This document shows, one piece after another, positions 9,251 through 18,707 of a stretch of 64,000 nucleotides of DNA. The position numbers and the translations under genes were made by a program. The notes beneath the pieces are model-generated. The model was not told the origin of the DNA, ran no database searches, and worked only from the letters and a program-made list of their open reading frames with translations. This DNA comes from Streptomyces sp. NBC_00344 (GTDB taxonomy: Bacteria > Actinomycetota > Actinomycetes > Streptomycetales > Streptomycetaceae). Where the stretch lies: assembly GCF_036088315.1 (NCBI RefSeq), contig NZ_CP107996.1:1488001-1552000 (forward strand), written 5' to 3'. How positions within the stretch are numbered: the first letter of the stretch is position 1; each line of letters begins with the position of its first letter.

Positions 9251-12200
9251 ATGCTCCTGCTGCTGTCGACCTCCGACACCGACCTGCTCAGCGCCCGTGC
9301 CGCGGGCGGCCCTGTGCCGTACCGGTTCGCCAACCCCGCCCGGCTCGATCTGAGCGAACTGCCCGCCCTGCTGGATGGTGCGGACCTTGTCGTGGTGCGC
9401 CTGCTCGGCGGTCTGCGCGCCTGGCAGGAGGGCATCGACCTGCTGCTGGCGGGTGACCGGCCGGTGGTGGTTCTCACCGGCGAACAGGCCCCCGACGCAC
9501 AGCTGATGGAAGCTTCCACTGTTCCCGTCGGTATCGCGGCCGAGGCGCACGCCTATCTCGCGCACGGCGGCCCGGCCAACCTGGAACAGCTGGCCCGTTT
9601 CCTCTCCGACACCGCGCTCCTCACCGGCCACGGCTTCGACCCGCCCGCCCCCGCCCCCACCTGGGGGCCGCTGGAGCGCACCGCCCGTGGGGGTGCCACG
9701 GGCCCCCTGGTGGCCGTGCTCTACTACCGGGCCCACCACATGAGCGGCAACACCGCGTTCATCGACGCGCTGTGCGGCGCCGTCGAGGATGCCGGAGGCA
9801 GGGCGCTCCCGCTCTATGTCGCCTCGCTGCGCGCCCCCGAACCCGAACTGCTCGATGCGCTCGGCGGTGTGGACGCGATCGTCACCACGGTCCTCGCGGC
9901 AGGCGGCACCAAGCCCGCGACCGCGTCGGCCGGCGGCGACGAGGAGGCCTGGGACGCGGGTGCTCTCGCCGCGCTCGACGTGCCGATCCTGCAGGCGCTG
10001 TGTCTGACCGGTTCACGCAGCGCCTGGGAGGAGAACGACGAGGGTGTCTCGCCGCTGGACGCGGCCAGCCAGATCGCCGTCCCCGAGTTCGACGGTCGGC
10101 TGATCACCGTCCCGTTCTCGTTCAAGGAGATCGACGAGGACGGTCTGCCCGCGTACGTGGCCGACCCCGAGCGGGCGGCGCGGGTTGCCGGAACCGCCGT
10201 ACGCCACGCGCGGCTGCGCCATATCCCGAACCCCGCGAAGCGTCTGGCGCTGGTCCTCTCCGCCTATCCGACCAAGCACTCCCGGATCGGCAACGCGGTC
10301 GGCCTCGACACCCCCGCCAGCGCGGTGGCCCTGTTGCGCAGGCTGCGTGCCGACGGCTACGACTTCGGTGACCAGCCGGTCCCGGGGCTCGAGTCCGGCG
10401 ACGGCGACGAGCTGATCCGCGCCCTGATCGATGCGGGCGGCCACGACCAGGAGTGGCTCACCGAGGAACAGCTGGCCCGCAACCCGGTCCGTATCCCGGC
10501 GGCCGACTACCGGCGCTGGTACGCCCAACTCCCCAAGGAGCTGCGGGACACGGTCGAGCGGCACTGGGGCCCGCCCCCCGGCGAGATGTTCGTGGACCGC
10601 AGCGCCAACCCCGAGGGGGACATCGTGCTCGCGGCGCTGCGGCGCGGCAATCTGCTGATCCTCATCCAGCCGCCGCGCGGCTTCGGAGAGAACCCGATCG
10701 CCATCTATCACGACCCCGATCTGCCGCCTTCCCACCACTACCTGGCGGCCTACCGCTGGATCCAGGCAGCCCGCGAGGACGGTGGCTTCGGCGCGGACGC
10801 GATGGTCCACCTCGGCAAGCACGGCAATCTGGAGTGGCTGCCCGGCAAGAACGCCGGCCTCTCCGCGGCCTGCGGCCCGGACGCCGCGCTGGGTGATCTC
10901 CCTCTCGTCTACCCGTTCCTGGTCAACGACCCGGGCGAGGGCACCCAGGCCAAACGGCGGGTGCACGCCACGCTCGTGGACCATCTGGTACCGCCGATGG
11001 CCCGCGCCGAGTCGTACGGGGACATCGCCCGCCTGGAGCAGCTCCTCGACGAACACGCCGCCATCGCCTCGATGGACCCGGCCAAACTGCCGGCTGTCAG
11101 GGCCCAGATCTGGACGCTCATCCAGGCCGCGAAACTCGACCACGACCTCGGCCTCGATGACCGCCCGGACGACGACGGCTTCGACGAGTTCATCATGCAT
11201 CTCGACGGCTGGCTCTGTGAGATCAAGGACGCACAGATCCGCGACGGCCTGCATGTACTGGGCAATCCTCCGGCCGGCGGCGACCGGGTCAACCTCGTCC
11301 TCGCCATCCTGCGCGCCCGGCAGATCTGGGGTGGCACGACATCACTGCCGGGTCTGCGCGAGGCACTGGGTCTCGACGAGTCCGCCGCCACCCGCACCAC
11401 GGCGGACGAGGTGGAGGAGCAGGCCCGCGCGCTCGTCCAGGCGATGGAGGACGCGGGCTGGGACCCGGCCACTGTGGGCGGCATCGCATCGGGGCATTCC
11501 CAGCAGGTTGCCGACATCCTCGACTTCGCCGCCCGGCAGGTGGTGCCCCGGCTCTCCGCCACCACCGATGAACTCAGCCATGCCGTCCACGCGTTGAACG
11601 GCGGCTTCGTACCGGCGGGTCCCTCCGGTTCACCGCTGCGCGGACTGGTCAACGTGCTGCCGACCGGAAGGAACTTCTACTCGGTCGACCCGAAGGCCGT
11701 GCCCTCGCGGCTGGCGTGGGAGACCGGTGTACTCCTCGCCGACTCCCTGCTGGAGCGCTACCGCACCGACAACGGAGAATGGCCGACCTCTGTCGGCCTC
11801 TCGCTGTGGGGCACCAGCGCGATGCGCACGTCGGGCGACGACGTGTCGGAGGCCCTCGCCCTTCTCGGTATCCGGCCGGTCTGGGACGACGCCTCGCGAC
11901 GGGTCACCGGTCTGGAGACCATTCCGCTCGCCGAACTGGGCCGTCCCCGTATCGACGTCACCCTGCGCATCAGCGGTTTCTTCCGTGACGCCTTCCCGCA
12001 CACCATCGGTCTGCTGGACGACGCGGTGCGCCTGGCCGCGTCCCTCGACGAGCCGGACGAGCTCAACTACATCCGCGCCCACGCGCAGGCCGACCTGGCG
12101 CAGCACGGCGACGAACGCCGGGCCACCACCAGGATCTTCGGCTCGCGCCCCGGGACCTACGGCGCCGGGCTGCTCCAGCTCATCGACAGCCGCGACTGGC

Positions 12201-12850
12201 GCACCGACGCCGACCTCGCCGAGGTCTACACGGTGTGGGGCGGTTACGCCTACGGGCGAGAGCTGGACGGCCGCCCCGCACGTGCCGAGATGGAGACCGC
12301 GTACCAGCGCATCGCGGTCGCCGCGAAGAACACCGACACCCGTGAGCACGACATCGCCGACTCGGACGACTACTTCCAGTACCACGGCGGCATGGTGGCC
12401 ACGGTCCGGGCCCTGAAGGGCTCGGCCCCCGAGGCGTACATCGGTGACTCCACCCGGCCGGAGTCGGTCCGCACCCGCACTCTGGTCGAAGAGACCTCCC
12501 GGGTGTTCCGGGCCCGGGTGGTCAACCCCCGCTGGATCGCCGCCATGCGCCGGCACGGCTACAAGGGTGCCTTCGAACTCGCCGCCACCGTCGACTATCT
12601 CTTCGGGTACGACGCCACGACCGGAGTGGTGGCCGACTGGATGTACGACAAGCTCACCGAGACCTATGTGATGGACCCGGAGAATCGCGCGTTCCTCCAG
12701 GAGGCCAACCCCTGGGCACTGCACGGCATCGCGGAACGGCTGCTGGAGGCAGAGTCCCGGGGGATGTGGGCCGAGCCCGATCCGGCCGCGATCGAAGAGC
12801 TCCGCCGGGTGTTCCTCGAGACCGAGGGCGAGCTGGAGGACAACGGCTGA
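9251..12850 (+). CDS. cobN: Cobaltochelatase large subunit CobN
   Basis: A 1199-residue subunit that binds the corrin ring and inserts cobalt with ATP in the late-cobalt, aerobic pathway. Family signatures include VAVLYYRAHHMSGN near residue 155, LVLSAYPTKHSRIGNAVGL, the segment AMVHLGKHGNLEWLPGK around residue 520, and VNVLPTGRNFYSVDPKAVP. Length matches CobN and the related magnesium chelatase H subunit. ATG at 9251 follows AGGAAGG and the cobalamin riboswitch. The small AAA+ and MIDAS subunits (CobS/CobT or ChlI/ChlD-like) are not in this window. A strong stem-loop follows the stop. Confidence 0.97.
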   Translation: MLLLLSTSDTDLLSARAAGGPVPYRFANPARLDLSELPALLDGADLVVVRLLGGLRAWQEGIDLLLAGDRPVVVLTGEQAPDAQLMEASTVPVGIAAEAHAYLAHGGPANLEQLARFLSDTALLTGHGFDPPAPAPTWGPLERTARGGATGPLVAVLYYRAHHMSGNTAFIDALCGAVEDAGGRALPLYVASLRAPEPELLDALGGVDAIVTTVLAAGGTKPATASAGGDEEAWDAGALAALDVPILQALCLTGSRSAWEENDEGVSPLDAASQIAVPEFDGRLITVPFSFKEIDEDGLPAYVADPERAARVAGTAVRHARLRHIPNPAKRLALVLSAYPTKHSRIGNAVGLDTPASAVALLRRLRADGYDFGDQPVPGLESGDGDELIRALIDAGGHDQEWLTEEQLARNPVRIPAADYRRWYAQLPKELRDTVERHWGPPPGEMFVDRSANPEGDIVLAALRRGNLLILIQPPRGFGENPIAIYHDPDLPPSHHYLAAYRWIQAAREDGGFGADAMVHLGKHGNLEWLPGKNAGLSAACGPDAALGDLPLVYPFLVNDPGEGTQAKRRVHATLVDHLVPPMARAESYGDIARLEQLLDEHAAIASMDPAKLPAVRAQIWTLIQAAKLDHDLGLDDRPDDDGFDEFIMHLDGWLCEIKDAQIRDGLHVLGNPPAGGDRVNLVLAILRARQIWGGTTSLPGLREALGLDESAATRTTADEVEEQARALVQAMEDAGWDPATVGGIASGHSQQVADILDFAARQVVPRLSATTDELSHAVHALNGGFVPAGPSGSPLRGLVNVLPTGRNFYSVDPKAVPSRLAWETGVLLADSLLERYRTDNGEWPTSVGLSLWGTSAMRTSGDDVSEALALLGIRPVWDDASRRVTGLETIPLAELGRPRIDVTLRISGFFRDAFPHTIGLLDDAVRLAASLDEPDELNYIRAHAQADLAQHGDERRATTRIFGSRPGTYGAGLLQLIDSRDWRTDADLAEVYTVWGGYAYGRELDGRPARAEMETAYQRIAVAAKNTDTREHDIADSDDYFQYHGGMVATVRALKGSAPEAYIGDSTRPESVRTRTLVEETSRVFRARVVNPRWIAAMRRHGYKGAFELAATVDYLFGYDATTGVVADWMYDKLTETYVMDPENRAFLQEANPWALHGIAERLLEAESRGMWAEPDPAAIEELRRVFLETEGELEDNG

Positions 12851-12858
12851 GAACGCCG

Positions 12859-12898
12859 GATGTGCTGCCGGTCAGGGCGCGGAGACCGGCAGCACATC
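12859..12898. terminator. Bidirectional stem-loop between cobN and tdk
   Basis: A perfect 15-bp inverted repeat (12859-12873 against 12884-12898) with a 10-base loop starts 8 bp after the cobN stop. It overlaps the last codon and stop of the convergent thymidine kinase gene, so it probably serves as terminator for both. No strong T run follows on either strand, which is usual in this GC range. Confidence 0.8.
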
Positions 12899-13522
12899 GG
12901 GCGACAGCGCTCCCGCCCTGGCCACCTCGGCGGTCACTCTGCGCTGGTGGTGGCGCCGGCACAGCACCTCGTAACCGACCTCGTCCGCCTGCTGGTTGAC
13001 GTCCCCCACCACGACCTGGGCGCCTTCGACGACCATCTCGCCGCCCACCGTGCGGGCATTGTGGGTCGCCCGCGCACCGCACCAGCAGAGTGCTTCCACC
13101 TGCAGGGCCTCGATCCGGTCGGCCAGTTCGATCAGCCGCTGCGAGCCGGGGAACAGCTTGGTCCTGAAGTCGGTGGTGATCCCGAACGCGAAGACATCCA
13201 GTCCGAGGTCGTCGGTGACCCGGGCCAGCTGGTCGATCTGGACGGGGGCGAGGAACTGCGCCTCGTCCACGATCACGTAGTCGGCCCGGCCGCCACGGGT
13301 GATGTGGTCGACCAGATAGGTGTACAGATCCATGCCCTCATCGGCCTCGACCGCGTCGGTGACCAGGCCCAGCCGGGACGAGAGCTTGCCCTCGCCCGCC
13401 CGGTCGTCACGCGTGAAGATCACACCCTGGAGGCCGCGAGCGGCACGATTGTGGCCGATCTGCAGTGCCAGCGTGCTCTTCCCGCAGTCCATGGTTCCGG
13501 AGAAGAACACGAGCTCGGACAT
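12872..13522 (-). CDS. tdk: Thymidine kinase (type II)
   Basis: A 216-residue salvage enzyme phosphorylating thymidine with ATP in the cytoplasm. The N-terminus MSELVFFSGTMDCGKSTLAL holds the P-loop, VIVDEAQFL is the Walker B region, and FGITTDFR fits the family. The C-terminal zinc-binding part is seen as CWCGARAT followed by LCRRHH. Length fits type II thymidine kinases (about 190-220 residues). It lies 44 bp downstream of the phosphodiesterase gene on the same strand and its 3' end sits within the terminator shared with cobN. Confidence 0.96.
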   Translation of the reverse strand: MSELVFFSGTMDCGKSTLALQIGHNRAARGLQGVIFTRDDRAGEGKLSSRLGLVTDAVEADEGMDLYTYLVDHITRGGRADYVIVDEAQFLAPVQIDQLARVTDDLGLDVFAFGITTDFRTKLFPGSQRLIELADRIEALQVEALCWCGARATHNARTVGGEMVVEGAQVVVGDVNQQADEVGYEVLCRRHHQRRVTAEVARAGALSPDVLPVSAP

Positions 13523-13566
13523 AGGAGAGTGGGAGCCTTTCGGTTCTGTGCGGGGGAGGCGCGGTG

Positions 13567-14754
13567 TCAGGAGCGTACTTCGAGCAGCGGGACGAGCTGT
13601 TCCGCGGGGGTCATCGAGCCGTGCATCCCGACCATGACCGACTCGTGCGGCTCTCGCCGGGACGCGGTGATCACCACATCGGCGTGGGCGGCCGCGACCA
13701 CATCGCCGATCCGGCCGTGCACCCGTTCGTCGACGGAGGGCCCGAACCAGCCTGCCGCGATGGCTTCGTCGCGGCCGGCCACCCAGAACTGCTCACCCAG
13801 CACCTCGCGCCAGACGGTCAGGACGTCGGCAGCGGCTCCGGGCACGGCATACACATGCCGGGCCCGGCCTTCGCCGCCCAGCAGGGCGACGCCCGCGCCC
13901 AGTTCCCAGTCCTCGTCGAAGTCGATGCGGGACTCCTCGTCGAACGGGATGTCGATCATGCCGTGATCCGCGGTGACATAGAGCGCCGACCGGGGCGGAA
14001 GCTGTTCGGCAAGGCGCTGGGCCAGCCGGTCGGCATACATCAACTGGCCGCGCCAGGCATCCGAGTCCATCCCGAAGCGGTGCGCCTTGCCGTCGACCTC
14101 GCTGTAGTACGTGTAGATCAACGAGCGGTCGGCCGCGCCGAGTTGAGCGGCGGCCAGGTCCATCCGCTCCTCACCCGTGAGGCGGCCGAGAAACCTGCCG
14201 CCGCTGAGCGCGACCTTGGTGAGCGGGGTGTGCTGGAAGTCCGGCGACGAGACCTGAGCGGTGTGCACACCCGCCGCGTCGGCCAGCTGGAAGACCGTGG
14301 GGTACGGCTGCCAGACGTGCGGGTCGGTCCAGGGCTTCCAGCGCAGCTGGTTCATCAGCGCGCCGGTGTCCGGGTTGCGGGTCGTGTATCCGGTCAGCCC
14401 GTGTGTCCCGGGAGGCAGACCGGTGCCGACCGAGGCGAGAGAGGTCGCGGTGGTGGCGGGGAACCCCGCGGTGAGCGGACGTCCCGTGCCACCACGGGAC
14501 GTCCCGAGCAGCGAGTGCAGATAGGGGGCCTCGTCCGGATGGTCGCGGATCTGTTCCCAGCCGAGACCGTCGATCAGGAAGACACAGTTCCGGTCGGCCG
14601 GGGTGATCTCAGGAATCGCCGCGGTGAGCCCGGGGACGCCCTGGCCGGCGGCGAGCGTCGGCAGCAGATCCGCGAGCGACCCCGACCCGTACTCCGGGAC
14701 GGGGGCGGTGGAGAGGGCGAGTGGGTCCGGGTCGTGCCAGACGGGCTGGGCCAT
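13567..14754 (-). CDS. Alkaline phosphatase superfamily nucleotide pyrophosphatase/phosphodiesterase
   Basis: A 395-residue metal-dependent hydrolase of the type I phosphodiesterase/nucleotide pyrophosphatase family. CVFLIDGLGWEQIRDH near residue 57 gives the first metal aspartate, PLTAGFPATTATSLASVGTG holds the nucleophilic threonine region, YTYYSEVDGKAHRFG and YVTADHGMIDIP supply the remaining metal ligands. No signal peptide is visible, so it is probably cytoplasmic. Its start overlaps the stop of the DUF5998 gene by one base, indicating coupling. Natural substrate is unknown. Confidence 0.9.
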   Translation of the reverse strand: MAQPVWHDPDPLALSTAPVPEYGSGSLADLLPTLAAGQGVPGLTAAIPEITPADRNCVFLIDGLGWEQIRDHPDEAPYLHSLLGTSRGGTGRPLTAGFPATTATSLASVGTGLPPGTHGLTGYTTRNPDTGALMNQLRWKPWTDPHVWQPYPTVFQLADAAGVHTAQVSSPDFQHTPLTKVALSGGRFLGRLTGEERMDLAAAQLGAADRSLIYTYYSEVDGKAHRFGMDSDAWRGQLMYADRLAQRLAEQLPPRSALYVTADHGMIDIPFDEESRIDFDEDWELGAGVALLGGEGRARHVYAVPGAAADVLTVWREVLGEQFWVAGRDEAIAAGWFGPSVDERVHGRIGDVVAAAHADVVITASRREPHESVMVGMHGSMTPAEQLVPLLEVRS

Positions 14755-15341
14755 CAGCGGCCGGCCGCCGCGGTCGCCTCGGAGAGCGCCTGGGAGAAGG
14801 CGAGCGTCTGGCGGACGGTGTCAGGTCCGTCGCCCGCTTCGCTCACCCGCAGGCTCAGATCGTCGGCGGTGGAGCTTCCGGTGTATCCGTGGTCCGCCTC
14901 GCAGTTGGGGTCACCGCAGGCCGCAGGCTCCAGGTCGAGCCGGGCGACCGCGCCCCAGCCGATGGTCAGTACGACCTCACGGGGCAGGGTGCCGGGAACG
15001 TACTTCTCCGGATTGGCCACCACACGGCTGAGCACCACGGAGGAGATCCGGTCGAGCTTCACCGACTCGGTGGACGTGGTGGCGAACGGCGTCGGTGAGC
15101 CGCCGTCGGCGGCCTGTTCGTCGGTGTGGCTGACGATGAACCGGTTGCCCGTGAGAACGAGGACCGTGACATGACGGCGCACCTCGTTGGAATCGAACGT
15201 GGTCTCCTGGTGCACCAGATACGAAGCAACCGGCTCACTGCCGACAGCGGCCTCCACCGCCTCGGCCACGAGGGCCGGGTAATAGCCGCTGCGCTCGATC
15301 GCCGCGCGCAGCCCCTGGGTCGTCGTACCGGTCTTTGCCAT
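14754..15341 (-). CDS. DUF5998 family protein
   Basis: A 195-residue protein starting MAKTGTTTQGLRAAIERSGY, which I recognise as the conserved actinobacterial DUF5998 family. It contains ETTFDSNEVRRHVTVLVLTG, HTDEQAAD and ACGDPNCEADHGYTGSS; the last has two cysteines and histidine in a possible metal site. Start at 15341 is favoured by family N-termini; an in-frame ATG at 15350 adds three residues. No signal peptide or membrane segment. It is translationally coupled to the phosphodiesterase downstream and lies 52 bp after the acetyltransferase gene. Function is unknown. Confidence 0.88.
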   Translation of the reverse strand: MAKTGTTTQGLRAAIERSGYYPALVAEAVEAAVGSEPVASYLVHQETTFDSNEVRRHVTVLVLTGNRFIVSHTDEQAADGGSPTPFATTSTESVKLDRISSVVLSRVVANPEKYVPGTLPREVVLTIGWGAVARLDLEPAACGDPNCEADHGYTGSSTADDLSLRVSEAGDGPDTVRQTLAFSQALSEATAAAGR

Positions 15342-15393
15342 GGGCTCCATCTTACGACCCCGGCCCGGGGCTCCGGCCCTCCCGTGACGGTCC

Positions 15394-18234
15394 TCAGTAG
15401 CTGGGGAGGCGGCGCGGACCGATGTCGTCACGGGCATGCGGTGGCGCCAGCCGGACGGAAGCGCCGAGGACGGACAGGCCGCCGGCCCCTACGACGACGG
15501 GTTCGAGGGAGACCGAGACCACTTCGGGGTGGTCGTCGACCAGCCGGGACACCCTCAGCAGGAGCTCCTCGAGGGCAGCGGTGTCCACGGGCGCCGATCC
15601 GCGCCACCCGAAGAGCAGCGGGGCTGTCCGGATGGTCCTGATCAGTTCGGCGGCGTCCCGGTCGGTGGCCGGGACCAGCCGGTGGGCGGTGTCGCCGAGC
15701 AGTTCGGACGGGGCGCCGGCCAGACCGAAGGAGAGAACGGCGCCCACGGCGGTGTCGATCGCGGACCGCACAACGGTGTCCACTCCCCTGGGGACCATCG
15801 CCTGGACGACCGGCCGGACTTCGGCGGGCGTACCGAGAGCACCCGTGAGCTCGGTGTAGGCGCGGCGCAGTCCTGCCTCGGACACGATGTCGAGGCGGAC
15901 ACCGCCGAGGTCGGGGCGATGGCGGAGATGGGGTGCGGTGGCCTTGAGCGCGACCGGGTAGCCGAGGGCGTCCGCCGCCGCGACAGCGGAGTCGGCGTCC
16001 GGCGCGGGCCGGACGGGCAGGACCTCGATGCCGTAGAGGCCGAGAAGGTCACATGCGTCGTCGGGCGAGAGGGCCAGACCCCGGGCGACGTCGACATGGG
16101 CTGTGTCCAGCAGGGCAACGATCCGGGCGGCGGCACCCGCCTCGTCGATGTCGTCGTACTCGGGGACCCGCCCGGGGTCGGCCGCCTGACGGCGCCACTG
16201 GGCGTACCTGACGGCCTGCGCAAGTGCCCGGACGGCGCGCTCCGCGGCAGGATAGGCGGGAATCCGGCGCGGGCCTGTGGCGTCCGGGGCGCCGGCGCCA
16301 CCGGCGGGGGCAGCGGCATGTTCCGGTGCTCCGGCCTCCCGCGCCTGCCCGGCGCTGGGCGCGGGCTGCTGCTGGGATCCGGGCGCCGTGCTGGTGGCGG
16401 CGGCCAGCGCTTCGGCCAGGCCGCCGATCTCCAGGTGGACCACGGCCACCGGTTTGGCGGTGGGGGCGTGCGCGGCCGCCTCCCGCAGCGCGGCGGCGAG
16501 TACTTCACCATCGCCCGATTCCGTCACGCCGTTGTCGCCCACCCAGGGAATCGCCGTGACCAGCACCGCGTCGCAGGCGTTGTCCGCGAGCGCCCCGGCA
16601 AGCGCGTCGCGGAAGTCCTCCGGGGTCGCACCGGTGGTCAGATCGACCGGCGGCAGCGGACGGAGGCGTTCGGTGAGGCAGGCGTCGTACGACAGCAGTC
16701 CCAGCGACTCGGAGTTGCCGATGATCGCGACGCGCGGGCCGGCGGGAAGCGGCTGGCCGGCGAGCAGCAGGCCCGCGTCGACGAGCTCGGTGACCGTGTC
16801 CACCCTGATGACGCCCGCCTGCCGGAGCAGCGCGGAGACCGTGGCGTCCGGAATCCGGGTGACCGGAACGGCGTGCCCCGGCGGTGCGCTGCCGCTGTGC
16901 CGGGCGCCCTTGACCACCACGACCGGTTTCACCGCCGCCGTACGCCTGGCGAGCCGGGTGAACTTTCTGGGGTTGCCGATCGACTCCAGGTACAGCAGCG
17001 CCACATCGGTGTCGGGGTCGTCGTGCCAGTACTGCAGGAAGTCGTTGCCCGAGAGGTCGGCGCGGTTGCCCGACGAGATGAAGGACGAGAGCCCGGCACC
17101 TCGCCGGTGCAGCCCGGAGAGCAGCGCGATGCCGATCGCGCCGGACTGGGTGAAGAGCCCGATCCGCCCGCGGACGGGCGACTCGGGTGCCAGTGAGGCG
17201 TTCAGCCGGACAGCTTCGGATGTGTTGATGAGACCGAAGGCGTTCGGGCCGATGATGCGCATTCCGTACGACCGCGCCTGGCGGAGCAGTTCACGCTGGC
17301 GGCGCAGCCCGTCGGGGCCGCTCTCGGCGTAACCGGCGGCCAGCACGACCAGGCCCTGAACGCCGCTCTCCCCGCAGTCGGCCACCGCTGCCGGGACGTC
17401 CTCGGCGGGTACGGCGACGACCACCAGGTCGACGGTGTCATCGATCCCGGCGACCGAGCGGTGGGCGGGGACCCCTTCCACCTCGGTGAGGTCATCGGGA
17501 AAGGCGCGGTTCACGGCATAGCTGCGCCCGGTGAAGCCGGAGGCGAGGAGGTTGCGCAGCACCGTGCGGCCCACCCCTCCGGGCGCCCGGCCCGCGCCGA
17601 CCACCGCCACCGCCCTGGGGGCCAGCAGCCGTTGCACGGACCGGGCCTCGGCACGCTGCTCCCGGGCACGCTGCACCGCGAGGGATGCCGCGGTGGGTTC
17701 GAGGTCGAGGGTGAGGTGGACGGAGCCGTCCTCGAAGCTGCGTTTCTGCTCGTACCCGGCGTCCGTGAACACCTTGATCATCTTGTTGTTGGCGGGCAGC
17801 ACCTCGGCGATGAACCGGCCGACCTCGCGCTCACGGGCCACCGCCGCGATGTGCTCGAGAAGTGTGGAGGCCACACCCCGTCCCTGGTGTGCGTCCTGGA
17901 CGAGGAAGGCCACCTCGGCCTCGCCCTCGCCGATCCGGTCGTAGCGGACGGTCGCGATGAACTCGTCGCCGATGGTCGCCGCGAGTCCCACCCGGTCGAC
18001 GTAGTCGTGATGGGTGAAGCGGTGGACGTCCTTGGCGGACAACCTGGGATAGGGAGCGAAGAAACGGTAATACTTCGACTCGGGCGAGACCTGCTCGTAG
18101 AAGCTGACCAGCCGCTCGGCGTCGTCGGTGGTGATCGGCCTGATCCGCGCCGTGCCCCCGTCGCGCAGCACCACGTCGGCTTCCCAGTGGGCCGGATACT
18201 CCTGGTGCGGGTTCTGCTCCAGCGGGGGCTGCAT
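15394..18234 (-). CDS. GNAT acetyltransferase fused to NDP-forming acyl-CoA synthetase (PatA-like)
   Basis: A 946-residue fusion of the protein lysine acetyltransferase (Pat) class. Residues ~20-180 form a GNAT domain (ADVVLRDGGTARIRPITTDD, VAFLVQDAHQGRGVASTLLE, the acetyl-CoA loop). Residues ~200-480 are CoA-binding and succinyl-CoA-ligase-like parts (AVAVVGAGRAPGGVGRTVLR, FTQSGAIGIALLSGLHRRG), and ~690-930 the ATP-grasp part (GIEVLPVRPAPD, GYPVALKATAPHLRHR). An Ala/Gly/Pro-rich linker of about 50 residues lies near 620-670. In S. lividans a protein with this layout acetylates acyl-CoA synthetases. The GNAT-first order is the actinobacterial form; Salmonella Pat has GNAT last. Substrate here is not known. 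Confidence 0.9.
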   Translation of the reverse strand: MQPPLEQNPHQEYPAHWEADVVLRDGGTARIRPITTDDAERLVSFYEQVSPESKYYRFFAPYPRLSAKDVHRFTHHDYVDRVGLAATIGDEFIATVRYDRIGEGEAEVAFLVQDAHQGRGVASTLLEHIAAVAREREVGRFIAEVLPANNKMIKVFTDAGYEQKRSFEDGSVHLTLDLEPTAASLAVQRAREQRAEARSVQRLLAPRAVAVVGAGRAPGGVGRTVLRNLLASGFTGRSYAVNRAFPDDLTEVEGVPAHRSVAGIDDTVDLVVVAVPAEDVPAAVADCGESGVQGLVVLAAGYAESGPDGLRRQRELLRQARSYGMRIIGPNAFGLINTSEAVRLNASLAPESPVRGRIGLFTQSGAIGIALLSGLHRRGAGLSSFISSGNRADLSGNDFLQYWHDDPDTDVALLYLESIGNPRKFTRLARRTAAVKPVVVVKGARHSGSAPPGHAVPVTRIPDATVSALLRQAGVIRVDTVTELVDAGLLLAGQPLPAGPRVAIIGNSESLGLLSYDACLTERLRPLPPVDLTTGATPEDFRDALAGALADNACDAVLVTAIPWVGDNGVTESGDGEVLAAALREAAAHAPTAKPVAVVHLEIGGLAEALAAATSTAPGSQQQPAPSAGQAREAGAPEHAAAPAGGAGAPDATGPRRIPAYPAAERAVRALAQAVRYAQWRRQAADPGRVPEYDDIDEAGAAARIVALLDTAHVDVARGLALSPDDACDLLGLYGIEVLPVRPAPDADSAVAAADALGYPVALKATAPHLRHRPDLGGVRLDIVSEAGLRRAYTELTGALGTPAEVRPVVQAMVPRGVDTVVRSAIDTAVGAVLSFGLAGAPSELLGDTAHRLVPATDRDAAELIRTIRTAPLLFGWRGSAPVDTAALEELLLRVSRLVDDHPEVVSVSLEPVVVGAGGLSVLGASVRLAPPHARDDIGPRRLPSY

Positions 18235-18319
18235 GGGGAAAGCCTACGGGTCACTACGGTACGAGGGGTGGCGCGGCGCGGGATCCCGCAGGACCCGAGC
18301 ACTCCGCACCCCATGCAAC

Positions 18320-18335
18320 AATGGTCTAGACAACC
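18320..18335. promoter_or_regulatory. DasR-type (dre) operator upstream of ptsH
   Basis: AATGGTCTAGACAACC matches the 16-bp consensus I recall for the GlcNAc repressor DasR (ACTGGTCTAGACCACT) at 13 positions, including the whole central TGGTCTAGAC. It lies 26 bp before the ptsH start codon, so it would overlap the promoter or leader. DasR control of ptsH, ptsI and crr is established in S. coelicolor. Confidence 0.8.
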
Positions 18336-18360
18336 GTCAGAGAACTTGAAGGGCAACACC

Positions 18361-18642
18361 ATGGCTGAGCGCCGCGTAAAGGTCGGTTGGGCCGAGGGTC
18401 TGCACGCCCGCCCCGCCTCCATCTTCGTCCGTGCCACCACGGCTTCCGGCGTCCCGGTGACGATCGCGAAGGCCGACAGCAATCCGGTCAACGCCGCGTC
18501 GATGCTCGCGGTCCTCGGCCTGGGCGCGGAAGGCGGCGAGGAGATCGTCCTCGCATCCGATGCCGACGGAGCCGACGCCGCCCTCGACCGGCTGGCGAAG
18601 CTGGTCGCCGACGGTCTCGACGAACTCCCCGAGACCGTCTGA
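18361..18642 (+). CDS. ptsH: Phosphocarrier protein HPr
   Basis: A 93-residue cytoplasmic phosphocarrier of the sugar phosphotransferase system. GLHARPAS contains His15, phosphorylated by enzyme I, and NAASMLAVLGLG contains Ser47, equivalent to the regulatory serine of other HPr proteins. ATG at 18361; TTGAAGGG lies upstream as ribosome site. It is monocistronic, with a DasR-type operator just upstream and a strong terminator 27 bp after the stop. In Streptomyces HPr serves mainly N-acetylglucosamine and fructose uptake. Confidence 0.97.
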   Translation: MAERRVKVGWAEGLHARPASIFVRATTASGVPVTIAKADSNPVNAASMLAVLGLGAEGGEEIVLASDADGADAALDRLAKLVADGLDELPETV

Positions 18643-18669
18643 CGCGGCCCGCGCCGCATTCGGCACACC

Positions 18670-18707
18670 AGAGCCGCAGCCCCGGATCGATCCGGGGCTG
18701 CGGCTCT
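18670..18707 (+). terminator. Terminator of ptsH
   Basis: A perfect 38-bp palindrome (two 19-bp arms, 18670-18688 and 18689-18707, with no unpaired spacer in sequence) followed by GCTTTTC. The T-rich tail on + makes this the terminator of ptsH. Confidence 0.9.

Noticed and set aside
15436..17196. Long open frame (586 codons) on + across the acetyltransferase gene.
   Set aside because: It is antisense to an intact 946-residue fusion with clear domains; its composition (Gly, Arg, Asp, Val) is that of a reversed GC-rich gene.
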